Shown piece by piece: positions 46,118 to 54,991 of a stretch of DNA of 64,000 bases. Numbering within the stretch: the first letter of the stretch is position 1; each line of letters starts with the position of its first letter. Made by a program: the position numbers and the translations under genes. Origin of the DNA: Mesorhizobium sp. ZC-5 (GTDB taxonomy: Bacteria > Pseudomonadota > Alphaproteobacteria > Rhizobiales > Rhizobiaceae); the NCBI RefSeq assembly GCF_025753855.1, contig NZ_JAOWPT010000004.1, positions 62,001 through 126,000 on the forward strand. Reading direction: 5' to 3'. The notes beneath the pieces were generated by a model, which did not search any database, was not told the DNA's origin, and saw nothing but the letters and a program-made list of their open reading frames with translations.

Positions 46118-46927
46118 ATGCTGCTCGAAGGAAAGATTGCCATCGTCTACGGCGCGGGCGGCCATATCGGCGGTGCGGTGGCGCGCGCCTTCGCCGCGGA
46201 TGGAGCGACTGTATATCTGGCCGGCCGCACATTTGAAAAGGTGCGGCGCGTCGCCGACGCGATCAACGAGGCCGGCGGCAAGGCCGAGACGGCGGAAGTC
46301 GACGCCCTCGACAGGCAGGCGATCGAGGACCACCTCGCGGCGGTGGTCGAAAAGGCCGGCGGCGTCGACATCACCTTCAACGCCATCGGCATCCGTGGCG
46401 ACCTGCAAGGCACGCCGCTCACCGAAATGACGCTGGAGGATTTCGCGCTGCCGGTCGAGATCGGCATCAAGACGCATTTCCTGACCGCAACGGCGGCGGC
46501 GCGCCACATGATGAAAAAGGGTCCGGGCGTCATCCTGACCCTATCCTCGACGGCCGCCGGCCTCTCCGGCCGCGACCGCGTGTTCCACCGCACCGGCGGC
46601 TTCGCCACGGCCTGCACGGCTATCGAGGCACTATCGCGCACGCTCGCCGGCGAACTCGGCGCGCACGGCATCCGCGTCGTCTGTCTGCGGTCCGACGCCC
46701 TTCCCGAAACATGGCCGCCCGAATTTCCAGACCATGCGGTCGAGACCAAAATCTACGACCATGTCGCCGAAACCAAGGTGTACATGGAAAAGGGCACGGC
46801 GTTGGGACGGTTGCCCCAGTTGCGGGAGATTGCCGACGTGGCGGTGCTGGTCGCTTCCGACCGCGCCAGCGCCATGACCGGTGCTATCGCCAACCTGACC
46901 TGCGGATCGATCATGGATTCGAACTAG
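46118..46927 (+). CDS. Short-chain dehydrogenase/reductase family protein lacking the usual Tyr/Lys pair
   Basis: 269 aa Rossmann fold: cofactor loop IVYGAGGHIGGAVARAFAADG, AGRTFEKVRR (basic residue after strand 2, suggesting NADP), NAIGI, SSTAAGLSG with the Ser. The segment that should read YxxxK reads GGFATACTAIEALSRTLA, i.e. Phe and Cys at the Tyr and Lys positions. GAGAGGA precedes ATG 46118. It either uses different catalytic residues or is not a classical dehydrogenase. Ends at an intrinsic terminator. Confidence 0.85.
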   Translation: MLLEGKIAIVYGAGGHIGGAVARAFAADGATVYLAGRTFEKVRRVADAINEAGGKAETAEVDALDRQAIEDHLAAVVEKAGGVDITFNAIGIRGDLQGTPLTEMTLEDFALPVEIGIKTHFLTATAAARHMMKKGPGVILTLSSTAAGLSGRDRVFHRTGGFATACTAIEALSRTLAGELGAHGIRVVCLRSDALPETWPPEFPDHAVETKIYDHVAETKVYMEKGTALGRLPQLREIADVAVLVASDRASAMTGAIANLTCGSIMDSN

Positions 46928-46971
46928 CCGCCCGGCTACATTGGAGCCGAACCGGCTAATAAACAAAGAAA

Positions 46972-46991
46972 AAGGGCCGTTGCGGGCCCTT
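46972..46991. terminator. Bidirectional intrinsic terminator between SDR and molybdenum hydroxylase operon
   Basis: Stem AAGGGCC (46972-46978) and GGCCCTT (46985-46991) around GTTGCG, flanked by an A-rich run (AAACAAAGAAAA) on the left and TCTTCATC on the right. Convergent genes end on both sides. Confidence 0.75.
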
Positions 46992-47017
46992 CTTCATCTC
47001 AAATCTGAAGTGCGTGT

Positions 47018-47815
47018 TCAGGCGTTTGCGGCAGTCACGGCGCGCTTGGCCATCACCACCACCAGATTGGCGCGATATTCCGGCGAGGCATGCAGGTCGC
47101 CCATCATATTGCCTGCCGACAGCTTGATGCCCTCGACGGCCGCGGGCTCGAACTTCTTGGCGAGTGCCGCCTCGATCTCCGTCGAGCGGAAGACGCCGTC
47201 TTCGCCGGCGCCGGTGACTGCGACGCGAACCCCGTCCTTGCCCTTGGCGACGAAGACGCCGGTCATCGCATAGCGCGAGGCAGGGTTGGGGAATTTTGCG
47301 TAGCCCGCCTTGGCCGGCGCGGTGAAGGAAACGCCGGTGACGATCTCGCCGTCCTTCAGCGCCGTCTCGAACAGGCCGGTGAAGAATTTCGCCGCCTGGA
47401 CCTTGCGCTTGTTGGTGATGATGGTGGCGTCGAGCGCCAGCATTGCCGCCGGATAATCCGCCGCCGGATCGTTGTTGGCGATCGAGCCGCCGATCGTGCC
47501 CTTGTGGCGCACATGCGGGTCGCCGATGTGGCCGGCGAGATGGGTGAGCGCCGGGCAGGCCTTCGCCAGCTTGGCGTTGGTCGCCACGTCGTGGTGCGTG
47601 GTGGCACCGCCGATGGTGACGGTCTTGCCGCTGACCGTAATGCCGGCGAGCGCGGCAATGCGGCTGATGTCGACCAGGTCCGACGGCGCGGCAAGCCGGG
47701 TCTTCATCGCCGGGATCAGCGTCATGCCGCCGGACAGGAGCTTGGCGTCGCCGGTTTTCAGCAGCTTGGCCGCGTCGGCGATCGACGAAGCGCGATGATA
47801 GTTGACGGAATACAT
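47018..47815 (-). CDS. Molybdenum hydroxylase FAD-binding medium subunit (CoxM-like)
   Basis: 265 aa. FAD motifs [15 protein letters not shown] and [20 protein letters not shown]-terminus FNYHRA-like ([16 protein letters not shown]), and CO-dehydrogenase flavoprotein C-terminal domain. Last gene of the second molybdenum hydroxylase operon, 12 bp after the large subunit; ends at the bidirectional terminator. Confidence 0.92.
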   Translation of the reverse strand: MYSVNYHRASSIADAAKLLKTGDAKLLSGGMTLIPAMKTRLAAPSDLVDISRIAALAGITVSGKTVTIGGATTHHDVATNAKLAKACPALTHLAGHIGDPHVRHKGTIGGSIANNDPAADYPAAMLALDATIITNKRKVQAAKFFTGLFETALKDGEIVTGVSFTAPAKAGYAKFPNPASRYAMTGVFVAKGKDGVRVAVTGAGEDGVFRSTEIEAALAKKFEPAAVEGIKLSAGNMMGDLHASPEYRANLVVVMAKRAVTAANA

Positions 47816-47827
47816 TTGTTGTCCCCT

Positions 47828-50182
47828 TCAGTGCTTCGTTGCCGCGCGGATCGCAGCCCACACAGTCTGCGGTGTCGCCGGCATGGCAAGGTCATTGTTG
47901 CCGATGGCGTCGGTGATGGCGTTGATGACCGCCGGCGGCGAGCCGATGGCGCCGGCCTCGCCGCAGCCCTTCATGCCGAGCGGATTGCCCGGGCACGGCG
48001 TGTTCGAGGTCGATACCTGGAACGACGGCAGGTCGTCGGCGCGCGGCATCGTGTAGTCCATGAAGCTCGCGGTCAGCAGTTGCCCGCTTTCGGCGTCGTA
48101 GTGGGCGCCTTCCAAAAGCGCCTGCCCGACCCCTTGGGCAATACCGCCATGCACCTGGCCCTCGACGATCATCGGGTTGATGATGTTGCCGAAATCGTCG
48201 GCGGCGACGAACTGCACGATCTCGGTCTTGCCGGTGTCGGGATCGATCTCGACCTCGCAGATGTAGCAGCCGGCCGGGAAGGTGAAGTTGGTCGGGTCGT
48301 AGAAGGCGGTCTCCTTCAATCCCGGCTCCATGCCGGCCGGCAGGTTGTGCGCGGTGTAGGAGGCAAGCGCCATCTGGAACCACGGCACGTTCTTGTCGGT
48401 GCCGGCAACCTTCAGCGCGCCGTTCTCTATGACGATGTCGCCTTCGTCGGCCTCGAGCAGGTGCGCGGCGATCTTCTTGGCCTTGGCCTCGACCTTGTCG
48501 AGCGCCTTGACGATGGCCGACATGCCGACCGCGCCGGAGCGCGACCCGTAGGTGCCCATGCCCATCTGCACCTTGTCGGTGTCGCCATGGACGATCGATA
48601 TCTGGTCGAGCGGCAGGCCGAAGCGTTCGTTGACCAGCTGCGCGAAGGTGGTCTCGTGGCCCTGGCCGTGGCTGTGCGAGCCGGTCAGCACCTCAACGGT
48701 GCCGACGGCGTTGACCCGCACCTCGGCCGATTCCCACAGGCCGACACCCGCTCCGAGGCTGCCCACCGCCGCCGACGGCGCGATGCCGCAGGCCTCGATG
48801 TAGCAGCTCATGCCGATGCCGCGCAGCAGGCCCTTCTTGGCGGCCGCCGCCTTGCGCTTGGCGAAGCCGGCATAGTCGGCCTCCTTCATCGCAGCATCGA
48901 GCGACGCCGCGTAGTCGCCGGCGTCGTAGCACATGATGACCGGCGTCTGGTGCGGGAACTGGGTGACGAAGTTCTTGCGGCGAAGCTCCGCCGGCGAGAC
49001 GCCGAGCTGGCGCGCCGACGTCTCCATCATGCGTTCCATGACGAAGGTGGCTTCCGGGCGCCCTGCCCCGCGATAGGCGTCGACGGGTGCCGTGTTGGTG
49101 TAGATCGCCTTCACATTGGCGTGGATCGCCGGGATGTTGTATTGGCCCGACAGCAGCGTCGCGTAGAGATAGGTCGGCACCGACGACGAGAACAGCGACA
49201 TGTAGGCGCCGAGATTGGCCTTGGTCTCGACCTTGAGGCCGAGGATCCTGTGATCCTTGTCGAAAGCCATTTCGGCATGCGTATGGTGATCGCGGCCGTG
49301 CGCGTCGGTGAGGAAGCTCTCGGTCCGGTCGCCCACCCATTTGACCGGCACGCCGGTCCGCTTGGACGCCCACAGGCAGATGATCTCTTCCGGATAGATG
49401 AAGATCTTGGAGCCGAAGCCGCCGCCGACATCCGGCGCGATGACGCGCAGCTTGTTTTCCGGCGCGACATTGTAGAAGGCGCTCATCACGAGGCGCGCGA
49501 CATGCGGGTTCTGCGAGGTGGTCCAGCAGGTGTAGTGGTCTTCCGCCTTGTCGTAATGGCCGAGCGCTGCGCGCGGCTCCATCGCGTTGGGCACCAGCCG
49601 GTTGTTGACGATGTCCATCTTGACGACATGGGCGGCGGCCTTGAAGGCGGCTTCGGTCTCCGGCGGGTTGCCGATGTCCCAGTCGAAGATCAGGTTGCCC
49701 TCGGCTTCGGGATGCAGCTGCGGGGCACTGCCCTTCAACGCCTCGACCGCGTCGATGACCGCCTTGCGTTCCTTGTAGGTGATCTCCACGGCCTCGGCGG
49801 CATCGCGCGCCTCGCCCTTGGTGTCGGCGACCACGATGACGACGGCGTCGCCGACGTAACGGACGCGGTCGACCGCCAGCGGCGACCAGGCGCCCATCTT
49901 CATCGGGGTGCCGTCCTTGGAATGGATCATCCAGCCGCAGATGAGATTGCCGATGCCATCGGCCTTGAGCTGCTTGCCGGTCAAGACGCCGATGACGCCC
50001 GGCATACCCTCAGCCTTTTTGACGTCGATCTTCTTGATGTCGGCGTGGGCGTGCGGGCTCCTGACGAAAGCCGCATGCTTCATGCCGGGCACCACCATGT
50101 CGTCGACATAGCGGCCGCCGCCGGTGATGAAGCGCTTGTCCTCCTTGCGCGCCACGCGGGCGCCGATGCCTTCGATTCCCAT
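47828..50182 (-). CDS. Molybdenum hydroxylase large subunit (CoxL-like, form II motif)
   Basis: 784 aa molybdopterin catalytic subunit. [38 protein letters not shown] (the AYRGAGR signature of form II CoxL-like proteins, not AYXCSFR of true CO dehydrogenases), [20 protein letters not shown] and the catalytic-Glu region [26 protein letters not shown] precedes ATG 50182. Paralogous to the enzyme at 9393 but with a different operon order (small-large-medium). Real substrate unknown; form II proteins often are not CO oxidisers. Confidence 0.93.
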   Translation of the reverse strand: MGIEGIGARVARKEDKRFITGGGRYVDDMVVPGMKHAAFVRSPHAHADIKKIDVKKAEGMPGVIGVLTGKQLKADGIGNLICGWMIHSKDGTPMKMGAWSPLAVDRVRYVGDAVVIVVADTKGEARDAAEAVEITYKERKAVIDAVEALKGSAPQLHPEAEGNLIFDWDIGNPPETEAAFKAAAHVVKMDIVNNRLVPNAMEPRAALGHYDKAEDHYTCWTTSQNPHVARLVMSAFYNVAPENKLRVIAPDVGGGFGSKIFIYPEEIICLWASKRTGVPVKWVGDRTESFLTDAHGRDHHTHAEMAFDKDHRILGLKVETKANLGAYMSLFSSSVPTYLYATLLSGQYNIPAIHANVKAIYTNTAPVDAYRGAGRPEATFVMERMMETSARQLGVSPAELRRKNFVTQFPHQTPVIMCYDAGDYAASLDAAMKEADYAGFAKRKAAAAKKGLLRGIGMSCYIEACGIAPSAAVGSLGAGVGLWESAEVRVNAVGTVEVLTGSHSHGQGHETTFAQLVNERFGLPLDQISIVHGDTDKVQMGMGTYGSRSGAVGMSAIVKALDKVEAKAKKIAAHLLEADEGDIVIENGALKVAGTDKNVPWFQMALASYTAHNLPAGMEPGLKETAFYDPTNFTFPAGCYICEVEIDPDTGKTEIVQFVAADDFGNIINPMIVEGQVHGGIAQGVGQALLEGAHYDAESGQLLTASFMDYTMPRADDLPSFQVSTSNTPCPGNPLGMKGCGEAGAIGSPPAVINAITDAIGNNDLAMPATPQTVWAAIRAATKH

Positions 50183-50203
50183 GGGTTATTTCCTCCCTTG
50201 CAG

Positions 50204-50297
50204 GGCAGTAGGCAGTAGGCAGTCGGCAGTCGTTGATAGTGAAACGTGACAATCCGACTACAGTGCCGCTGCTCCCAATTCCCGATTGCCTACTGCC
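50204..50297. repeat. Heptamer tandem repeats with inverted partner in the small/large subunit gap
   Basis: Four consecutive heptamers GGCAGTA, GGCAGTA, GGCAGTC, GGCAGTC (50204-50231), and an inverted copy TGCCTACTGCC at 50287-50297. The two could pair into a long hairpin between the small- and large-subunit genes, possibly an mRNA stability or partial termination element. Confidence 0.7.
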
Positions 50298-50298
50298 G

Positions 50299-50799
50299 TT
50301 AGGCGGCTTTCTTCGCCTTGCCCTTTGAACTCTTCGACATCGTCTGCGATGCGGCAAGGATCGCCTTGACGATGTTGTGATAACCGGTGCAGCGGCAGAT
50401 GTTGCCTTCGAGCTCGGCGCGCACGGTCGCCTCGTCGAGGCCTTCCGGATGGCGCCGGATCATATCGGTGGCCGACATGATCATGCCCGGCGTGCAGAAG
50501 CCGCACTGGAGCCCGTGATGTTCCTTGAACGCGGCCTGCACCGGATGCAGCTCGGCACCGTTGGCGAGGCCTTCGATGGTCACCACGGTCGAGCCGGAGG
50601 CCTGGGCGGCGAGCATGGAGCAGGATTTCACCGCCTTGCCGTCGACATGCACGACGCAGGCACCGCATTGCGAGGTGTCACAGCCGACATGCGTACCGGT
50701 CAGGCCGACATGCTCGCGCAGGAAGTGCACCAGAAGCGTGCGGTCCTCGACCGAGCCCTTCACCTTCCGCCCGTTCACCGTCAAAGATACATCGGACAT
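50299..50799 (-). CDS. Molybdenum hydroxylase [2Fe-2S] small subunit (CoxS-like)
   Basis: 166 aa. Cluster motifs [15 protein letters not shown] with a later Cys (VKSCSML), and CGFCTPGM ... CRCTGY for the second cluster. Lys-rich C-terminus ([11 protein letters not shown]). ATG 50799 ([13 protein letters not shown]) has GGAGGAGGG upstream; a frame reaching 50865 is unlikely. First gene of the operon, whose promoter must lie in 50800-51056, divergent from the FIST gene. Confidence 0.94.
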   Translation of the reverse strand: MSDVSLTVNGRKVKGSVEDRTLLVHFLREHVGLTGTHVGCDTSQCGACVVHVDGKAVKSCSMLAAQASGSTVVTIEGLANGAELHPVQAAFKEHHGLQCGFCTPGMIMSATDMIRRHPEGLDEATVRAELEGNICRCTGYHNIVKAILAASQTMSKSSKGKAKKAA

Positions 50800-51056
50800 G
50801 ATCCCTCCTCCCACCACGTGCCGGAGCGCTGCCGGCTGGTTTTTCTGCTCGGTCCGGGCGGCCATGACAAGCCTCCGCGAGACGCCTCCCGAGAATGACC
50901 GGCAGAATGCTGCCGCCCCATTTCCCGGTATATTGTACTTTCGACCGAACGCCGTCAGACATCAAGATTGCAAAAAGCGAATTTGACGAAGATGATGCAC
51001 CGAACCGGCGACGCAGAGCGCTGGACGGATGAAGCATCAAGGAGCGCCGAAAGCCC

Positions 51057-52244
51057 GTGTATTCGCGTGCCGAATATGCCTGCGGTATAACCGTGCTGAC
51101 GTCGTCGGAGGCGGACGCGGAGGCGTTTGCCGTCAAAATCGCCGACGAGGCCCGCCGCGCCGGTGCGGGTTTCGCCTATCTTTTCTTCTCCATGCAGACA
51201 TTCGACGCGCATCTGCTCAACGCGGCAATGCTGAAGCATGCGCCCGGCCTCGAAGTGGTCGGCTGCTCGACATCGGGGGAAATCACGCCGGAAGGCATCG
51301 GCGAAGGCCATGCGATGGCCATACTGCTGCCGGCCAAGAACTTCACCGTGGCCGCGGCGACGATCGAGAACATCACCGCCGCGGGCATGGACACCATCGT
51401 TGAGGAGGTCGACCGGTTGCGCCGGCAACTGGCCGAGAATACACGCGGCAAGACCGGCCAGGAACGATTCGCCATGTGCCTGATCGACGGCATGTCGTTC
51501 GCCGAGGAAAAGATCACCGCCGCGCTGCATTGGGCGCTGGACGACATCCCGCTGATCGGCGGCTCGGCCGGCGACGATCTCAAATTCGAGCACACCGTGC
51601 TGATATCGGACGGCAAGGTTTCCGACGGCACCGCCATCATCATGCTGGTCTCGACCGATGTGCCGTTCAGCATCTTCAAGACCGACAACTTCATTCCGAC
51701 CGACGCGAAGTTCGTGGTCACCGCATCCGACCCCGATAAGCGCACGGTGTCGGAACTCAATGCCAGTGCGGCGGCGCTGGAATATGCCTCCGCCGTAGGC
51801 AAGAACATCGCCGAACTGACCCAGAACGGCTTTGCCTCGCATCCGGTGGTGGTCAAGGTCGGCGGCGAATTCTATTGCCGGGCGGTGCGCGGCATTCTCG
51901 ACGACGGCTCGCTGGTGTTTGCCTGCGCCATCGACGATGGCGTCGTGCTGACGCTCGCCGAAGCGCGCGGCATGGTCGAAACCACGCGCACGAAATTCGA
52001 GGAAATCGAGGAGCGGCTGGGCGGCATCGACATGGTGTTCGGCTTCGACTGCGCCTACAGGCGGGTCGACGCGGAAAACCGCCAGGTGATCCGCAAGATG
52101 TCGGAACTCTACCAGCAGCACCACGTCATCGGCTTCGGCACGTTCGGCGAACAATACCAGTCGATGCATCTCAACCAGACACTTACCGGCATCGCCTTCG
52201 GCCGCCGGCCGAAGGAATCGGTCCTGCCCGCGGCAGCCGAATAA
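51057..52244 (+). CDS. FIST domain sensory protein (FIST_N + FIST_C)
   Basis: 395 aa cytoplasmic sensory module. FIST_N features: FAYLFFSMQTFDAHLLNAAM, LEVVGCSTSGEITPEGI, LIDGMSFAEEKI, IPLIGGSAGDDL; FIST_C features: GMVETTRTKFEEIEERLGGIDMVFGFDC and HVIGFGTFGEQY. Start is GTG 51057 with GGAG about 11 nt upstream. FIST is thought to bind small ligands such as amino acids. 12 bp upstream of a hybrid kinase gene, so it likely feeds the signal to it. Confidence 0.93.
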   Translation: MYSRAEYACGITVLTSSEADAEAFAVKIADEARRAGAGFAYLFFSMQTFDAHLLNAAMLKHAPGLEVVGCSTSGEITPEGIGEGHAMAILLPAKNFTVAAATIENITAAGMDTIVEEVDRLRRQLAENTRGKTGQERFAMCLIDGMSFAEEKITAALHWALDDIPLIGGSAGDDLKFEHTVLISDGKVSDGTAIIMLVSTDVPFSIFKTDNFIPTDAKFVVTASDPDKRTVSELNASAAALEYASAVGKNIAELTQNGFASHPVVVKVGGEFYCRAVRGILDDGSLVFACAIDDGVVLTLAEARGMVETTRTKFEEIEERLGGIDMVFGFDCAYRRVDAENRQVIRKMSELYQQHHVIGFGTFGEQYQSMHLNQTLTGIAFGRRPKESVLPAAAE

Positions 52245-52256
52245 GCACGCGCCCGA

Positions 52257-53594
52257 ATGCCCATTCGCCCGATCGAAGACATCGACAAGCTGCGCCGCAT
52301 CAACGAGGCGCTGGTGTCGCGCGTCGAACGCTCGATGGAACAGCAGGGCAACGCCTTTTCGCTGTTCCAGACGGCGATCAACCTGGAAACCCGCGTTCGC
52401 ACCCGCACCGAGGAACTGCGCGCCACGCTGCGCCATCTCGAACAGTCGAACCTCGAGCTCGTTGCCGCCAAGGAGAATGCCGAACAGGCGAACCTTTCCA
52501 AGACCAGGTTCCTGGCGGCGGCCAGCCACGACGTGCTGCAGCCGCTCAACGCCGCGCACCTGTCGATCTCGGCGCTTGCCGAACTGCAGACCGGCGAGGA
52601 AGGCCGAAAACTGGTCCGCCAGGTCGAGCGCTCGCTGGAGACGATGGAAGACCTGCTGCGCACCTTGCTCGACATTTCCAAGCTGGACGCCGGCGTGGTG
52701 CAGCCGGAAGTCGGCGACGTGCCGCTCGAGCCGCTGTTTTCATCGCTGAAATCCGACTTCCAGCCATGGGCCGCAAACAAGGGACTGAAACTGCGGTTCC
52801 GGCCGACCCATGCGGTCGTCCGATCCGACCGCACCCTGTTGCGGCGCATCCTGCAGAACATCATCTCCAACGCCATCCGCTATACCAAGACCGGCGGCGT
52901 GCTTGTCGGCATGCGTTATCGCGGGACGGTACTCAGGATCGACGTCGTCGATACCGGCAGCGGCATCCCCAACGACCAGCGCCTGGCCGTGTTCGAGGAA
53001 TTCCACCGCGGCACCGTTACCGCCGACAGCGATCTTGCCGGCGGGCTGGGCCTCGGCCTTGCGATCGTGCGCCGCATGGTCGACGCGCTCGGCCACCGTG
53101 TCGACTTCTCCTCCGTGCTTGGCCGCGGCACGGTCTTCCACATCGACGTGCCGCTGGCTTTCGGCGCCCATGCCGAGCTTGTCGCCGCGTCGAACGAGCC
53201 CGAGAAACCTCGCGGCTATGGCCTGTTCGGCACCAAGGTGCTGCTGATCGAGAACGACGATGCCGTCCTGGAGGCCATGAAGCTCCTGCTCGAACGCTGG
53301 CGCTGCGACGTCAGGGCTGCGACTTCGACGGACGATGCCATCGACGCGCTTGGCGACACCGGCTGGGTGCCGGACGTCATCATCGCCGACCAGCACCTCG
53401 ATCATGGCGATCTCGGCACCACGACGATCGTCGAGGCGCGCGACTACCTGCAGCGGCAGGTGCCGGCGCTGCTGATCACCGCCGACGCATCCGAAACATT
53501 GTCGCGCACGGCGCGCAGCGGCGGCATCGAACTGATGCGCAAACCGGTGAAGCCGGCGCAGCTGCGCGCGCTGCTGGCGCATTTGTTGGCGTGA
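52257..53594 (+). CDS. Hybrid sensor histidine kinase (NahK/ErcS'-like) with C-terminal receiver
   Basis: 445 aa, no membrane span. N-terminal coiled coil about residues 30-80 (TRVRTRTEELRATLRHLEQSNLEL), HisKA with phospho-acceptor His91 (AAASHDVLQPLNAAHL), HATPase with N-box RILQNIISNAIRYT, G1 DTGSGIP and G2 GGLGLGLAIVRRM, and a receiver domain (VLLIENDDAVLEAM; phospho-acceptor Asp in VIIADQHLD; Lys in MRKPVKPAQL). It depends on the upstream FIST protein for sensing, by context. The LuxR-type regulator facing it is its probable output. Confidence 0.92.
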   Translation: MPIRPIEDIDKLRRINEALVSRVERSMEQQGNAFSLFQTAINLETRVRTRTEELRATLRHLEQSNLELVAAKENAEQANLSKTRFLAAASHDVLQPLNAAHLSISALAELQTGEEGRKLVRQVERSLETMEDLLRTLLDISKLDAGVVQPEVGDVPLEPLFSSLKSDFQPWAANKGLKLRFRPTHAVVRSDRTLLRRILQNIISNAIRYTKTGGVLVGMRYRGTVLRIDVVDTGSGIPNDQRLAVFEEFHRGTVTADSDLAGGLGLGLAIVRRMVDALGHRVDFSSVLGRGTVFHIDVPLAFGAHAELVAASNEPEKPRGYGLFGTKVLLIENDDAVLEAMKLLLERWRCDVRAATSTDDAIDALGDTGWVPDVIIADQHLDHGDLGTTTIVEARDYLQRQVPALLITADASETLSRTARSGGIELMRKPVKPAQLRALLAHLLA

Positions 53595-53601
53595 AAGAGG
53601 G

Positions 53602-53691
53602 AATAGTGAATAGTGAGTAGTGAGTAGTGAATAGGAAGGGTCTGCCCCCATTTTCACTACTCACTACTCACTATTCACTATTCACTATTCG
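53602..53691. repeat. 28-bp perfect inverted repeat built of heptamers, between convergent genes
   Basis: Left arm heptamers GAATAGT, GAATAGT, GAGTAGT, GAGTAGT (53602-53629) are repeated exactly in reverse complement at 53657-53684; a partial fifth unit follows on the left and a further unit (53685-53691) on the right. Loop about 27 nt. Located between the kinase stop (53594) and response regulator stop (53697), where it could act as a bidirectional terminator. Confidence 0.88.
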
Positions 53692-53696
53692 CTTCT

Positions 53697-54380
53697 TCAA
53701 AATCCCGCCTGCTCCCGAAACAGTTCCGCATTATCCAGCTTCGACACCTCGATGACGGCCTGGGTGCGGCTGTAGACGTTGAGCTTGCGCAATATCTCCG
53801 AGACGTGCGCCTTGACGGTGGTCTCGCCGACCTGCAACTCGTAGGCGATCTGCTTGTTGAGCAGGCCCTGACGCAGCATCTGCAGGACGCGCAACTGCTG
53901 CGGCGTCAGCGTCGCCAGGCGGCGAACCATTTCGGCACGGTCGGCGCTCTCGGCATCCGGGGCCTGCCCGCCGTAGTTGACAGGCACATGGATGGCGCCT
54001 TCCATCACCGAGCGGATCGCGTCGGCGAGATCGGCCTTGCGCACCGATTTCGGAATGAAACCGGCTGCACCGTACGACAACGCCTCCGAAATGATCTTCG
54101 GCTCCTCATGCCCGGAAACCACCACGATCGGCAGCCGCGGGTAGCGGGTGCGCAGTTGCAGCAAGCCCTCGAACCCCTGGACACCGGGAATGTTGAGATC
54201 GAGCAGCGCGAGATCGAACGGCGTCGGGCCTTCGAGCAGTTCCAGCGCCTCGGTGACGGTGCGCGCCTCGACCGTATCGGCATCCGGATAGGTCATCTGA
54301 ACGGCGCTGTGCAACGCCTCGCGGAACAGCGGATGATCGTCGATGATCAGAAAGCGGGCGGCCTCATTAGCTGCGCTCAT
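53697..54380 (-). CDS. LuxR/NarL family response regulator
   Basis: 227 aa. Receiver domain with acidic DD in LIIDDHPLFREAL, phospho-acceptor Asp61 (LALLDLNIPGVQG), and Lys in GFIPKSVRKADL; C-terminal LuxR HTH LTPQQLRVLQMLRQGLLNKQIAYEL ... VKAHVSEILRKLNVYSRTQAV. ATG 54380 (MSAANEAARFLIIDD) is chosen; a longer frame to 54500 adds an unlikely Arg-rich tail. Convergent with the FIST/kinase operon and likely its cognate regulator. Confidence 0.93.
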   Translation of the reverse strand: MSAANEAARFLIIDDHPLFREALHSAVQMTYPDADTVEARTVTEALELLEGPTPFDLALLDLNIPGVQGFEGLLQLRTRYPRLPIVVVSGHEEPKIISEALSYGAAGFIPKSVRKADLADAIRSVMEGAIHVPVNYGGQAPDAESADRAEMVRRLATLTPQQLRVLQMLRQGLLNKQIAYELQVGETTVKAHVSEILRKLNVYSRTQAVIEVSKLDNAELFREQAGF

Positions 54381-54707
54381 CCTGTGACCTGCCGTTTCTT
54401 CTCCCGGGCGGTTCTGTCGCCGCCTGCTGATTTCGCGACGCCTGCCTGCGTCGAGACCGGCTTTAGCCGGTCGGCGCAGATTACCGGAGCATCCCGACAT
54501 CCATTATTGGCAAATAGTACACCGGCTGACGGCTCAGACCAGCATCATCTGACAATGTTACCAGGAGATTGAGCTTCCAGACACACCCTTGCGCCGGAGA
54601 CAGCAAGGTCGATGACGCCCCCCGACGCCATCGACCCGCCGTTGCGCCGCCGTGCCCCCCAGGCGGCAGATGCCAGATTCCGCTTCGGCAGAAATCAGGT
54701 TCTCGTC

Positions 54708-54718
54708 TGGTATTACCA
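54708..54718. promoter_or_regulatory. GntR/FadR-type operator-like site 1
   Basis: TGGTATTACCA, a perfect palindrome around a central base, flanked C...A. This matches the TGGT-N3-ACCA style of FadR-subfamily GntR regulators. It lies 284 bp upstream of the isomerase start; a GntR/FCD gene is in that operon. Confidence 0.5.
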
Positions 54719-54887
54719 AATCCTGCAATCTGGTCAAGTACAATCTTAGATGGCAGAGACAACCCGCGCCGGCCGTTTTCCTTTGTTAAATGCAACAAAA
54801 ACAATGAAGTAGGTTTGTTTTCTCAGCACAGCCACCGGCTCCTTGCCGCCATGATTGAAATACGTTAGAACCCGAAACAAACCTAAT

Positions 54888-54898
54888 TGGTAGAACCA
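54888..54898. promoter_or_regulatory. GntR/FadR-type operator-like site 2
   Basis: TGGTAGAACCA, same spacing as site 1 with one internal mismatch, 94 bp upstream of ATG 54992. The pair, 180 bp apart centre to centre, would suit cooperative or looping repression by the FCD regulator at 57117. Confidence 0.5.
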
Positions 54899-54991
54899 GA
54901 TGGTCGAACAGCTGGAACGCCTTTAGGGAGGAGCGTGCGTGCCGCACCGTACCGGCACGCGCATGGCAGGTGAATTCTGGAGAGCAAGCAC

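Larger units (their letters stand above)
54381..54991. other. Long intergenic region upstream of the isomerase operon
   Basis: No supported gene. It contains two operator-like TGGT-N3-ACCA sites and an 11-bp inverted repeat, TAGGTTTGTTT (54810-54820) with AAACAAACCTA (54875-54885), whose arms are 54 nt apart. The AT-rich block 54,770-54,900 is the likely promoter area for the rightward operon; 54,381-54,550 should hold the promoter of the response regulator. Confidence 0.55.

Noticed and set aside
47090..50218. 1042-codon open frame on the plus strand
   Set aside because: Antisense to the CoxL- and CoxM-like genes; composition typical of reverse-frame shadows.
47828..50799. Annotation as true (form I) CO dehydrogenase
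   Set aside because: The loop is AYRGAGR, the form II signature, whose members often do not oxidise CO.
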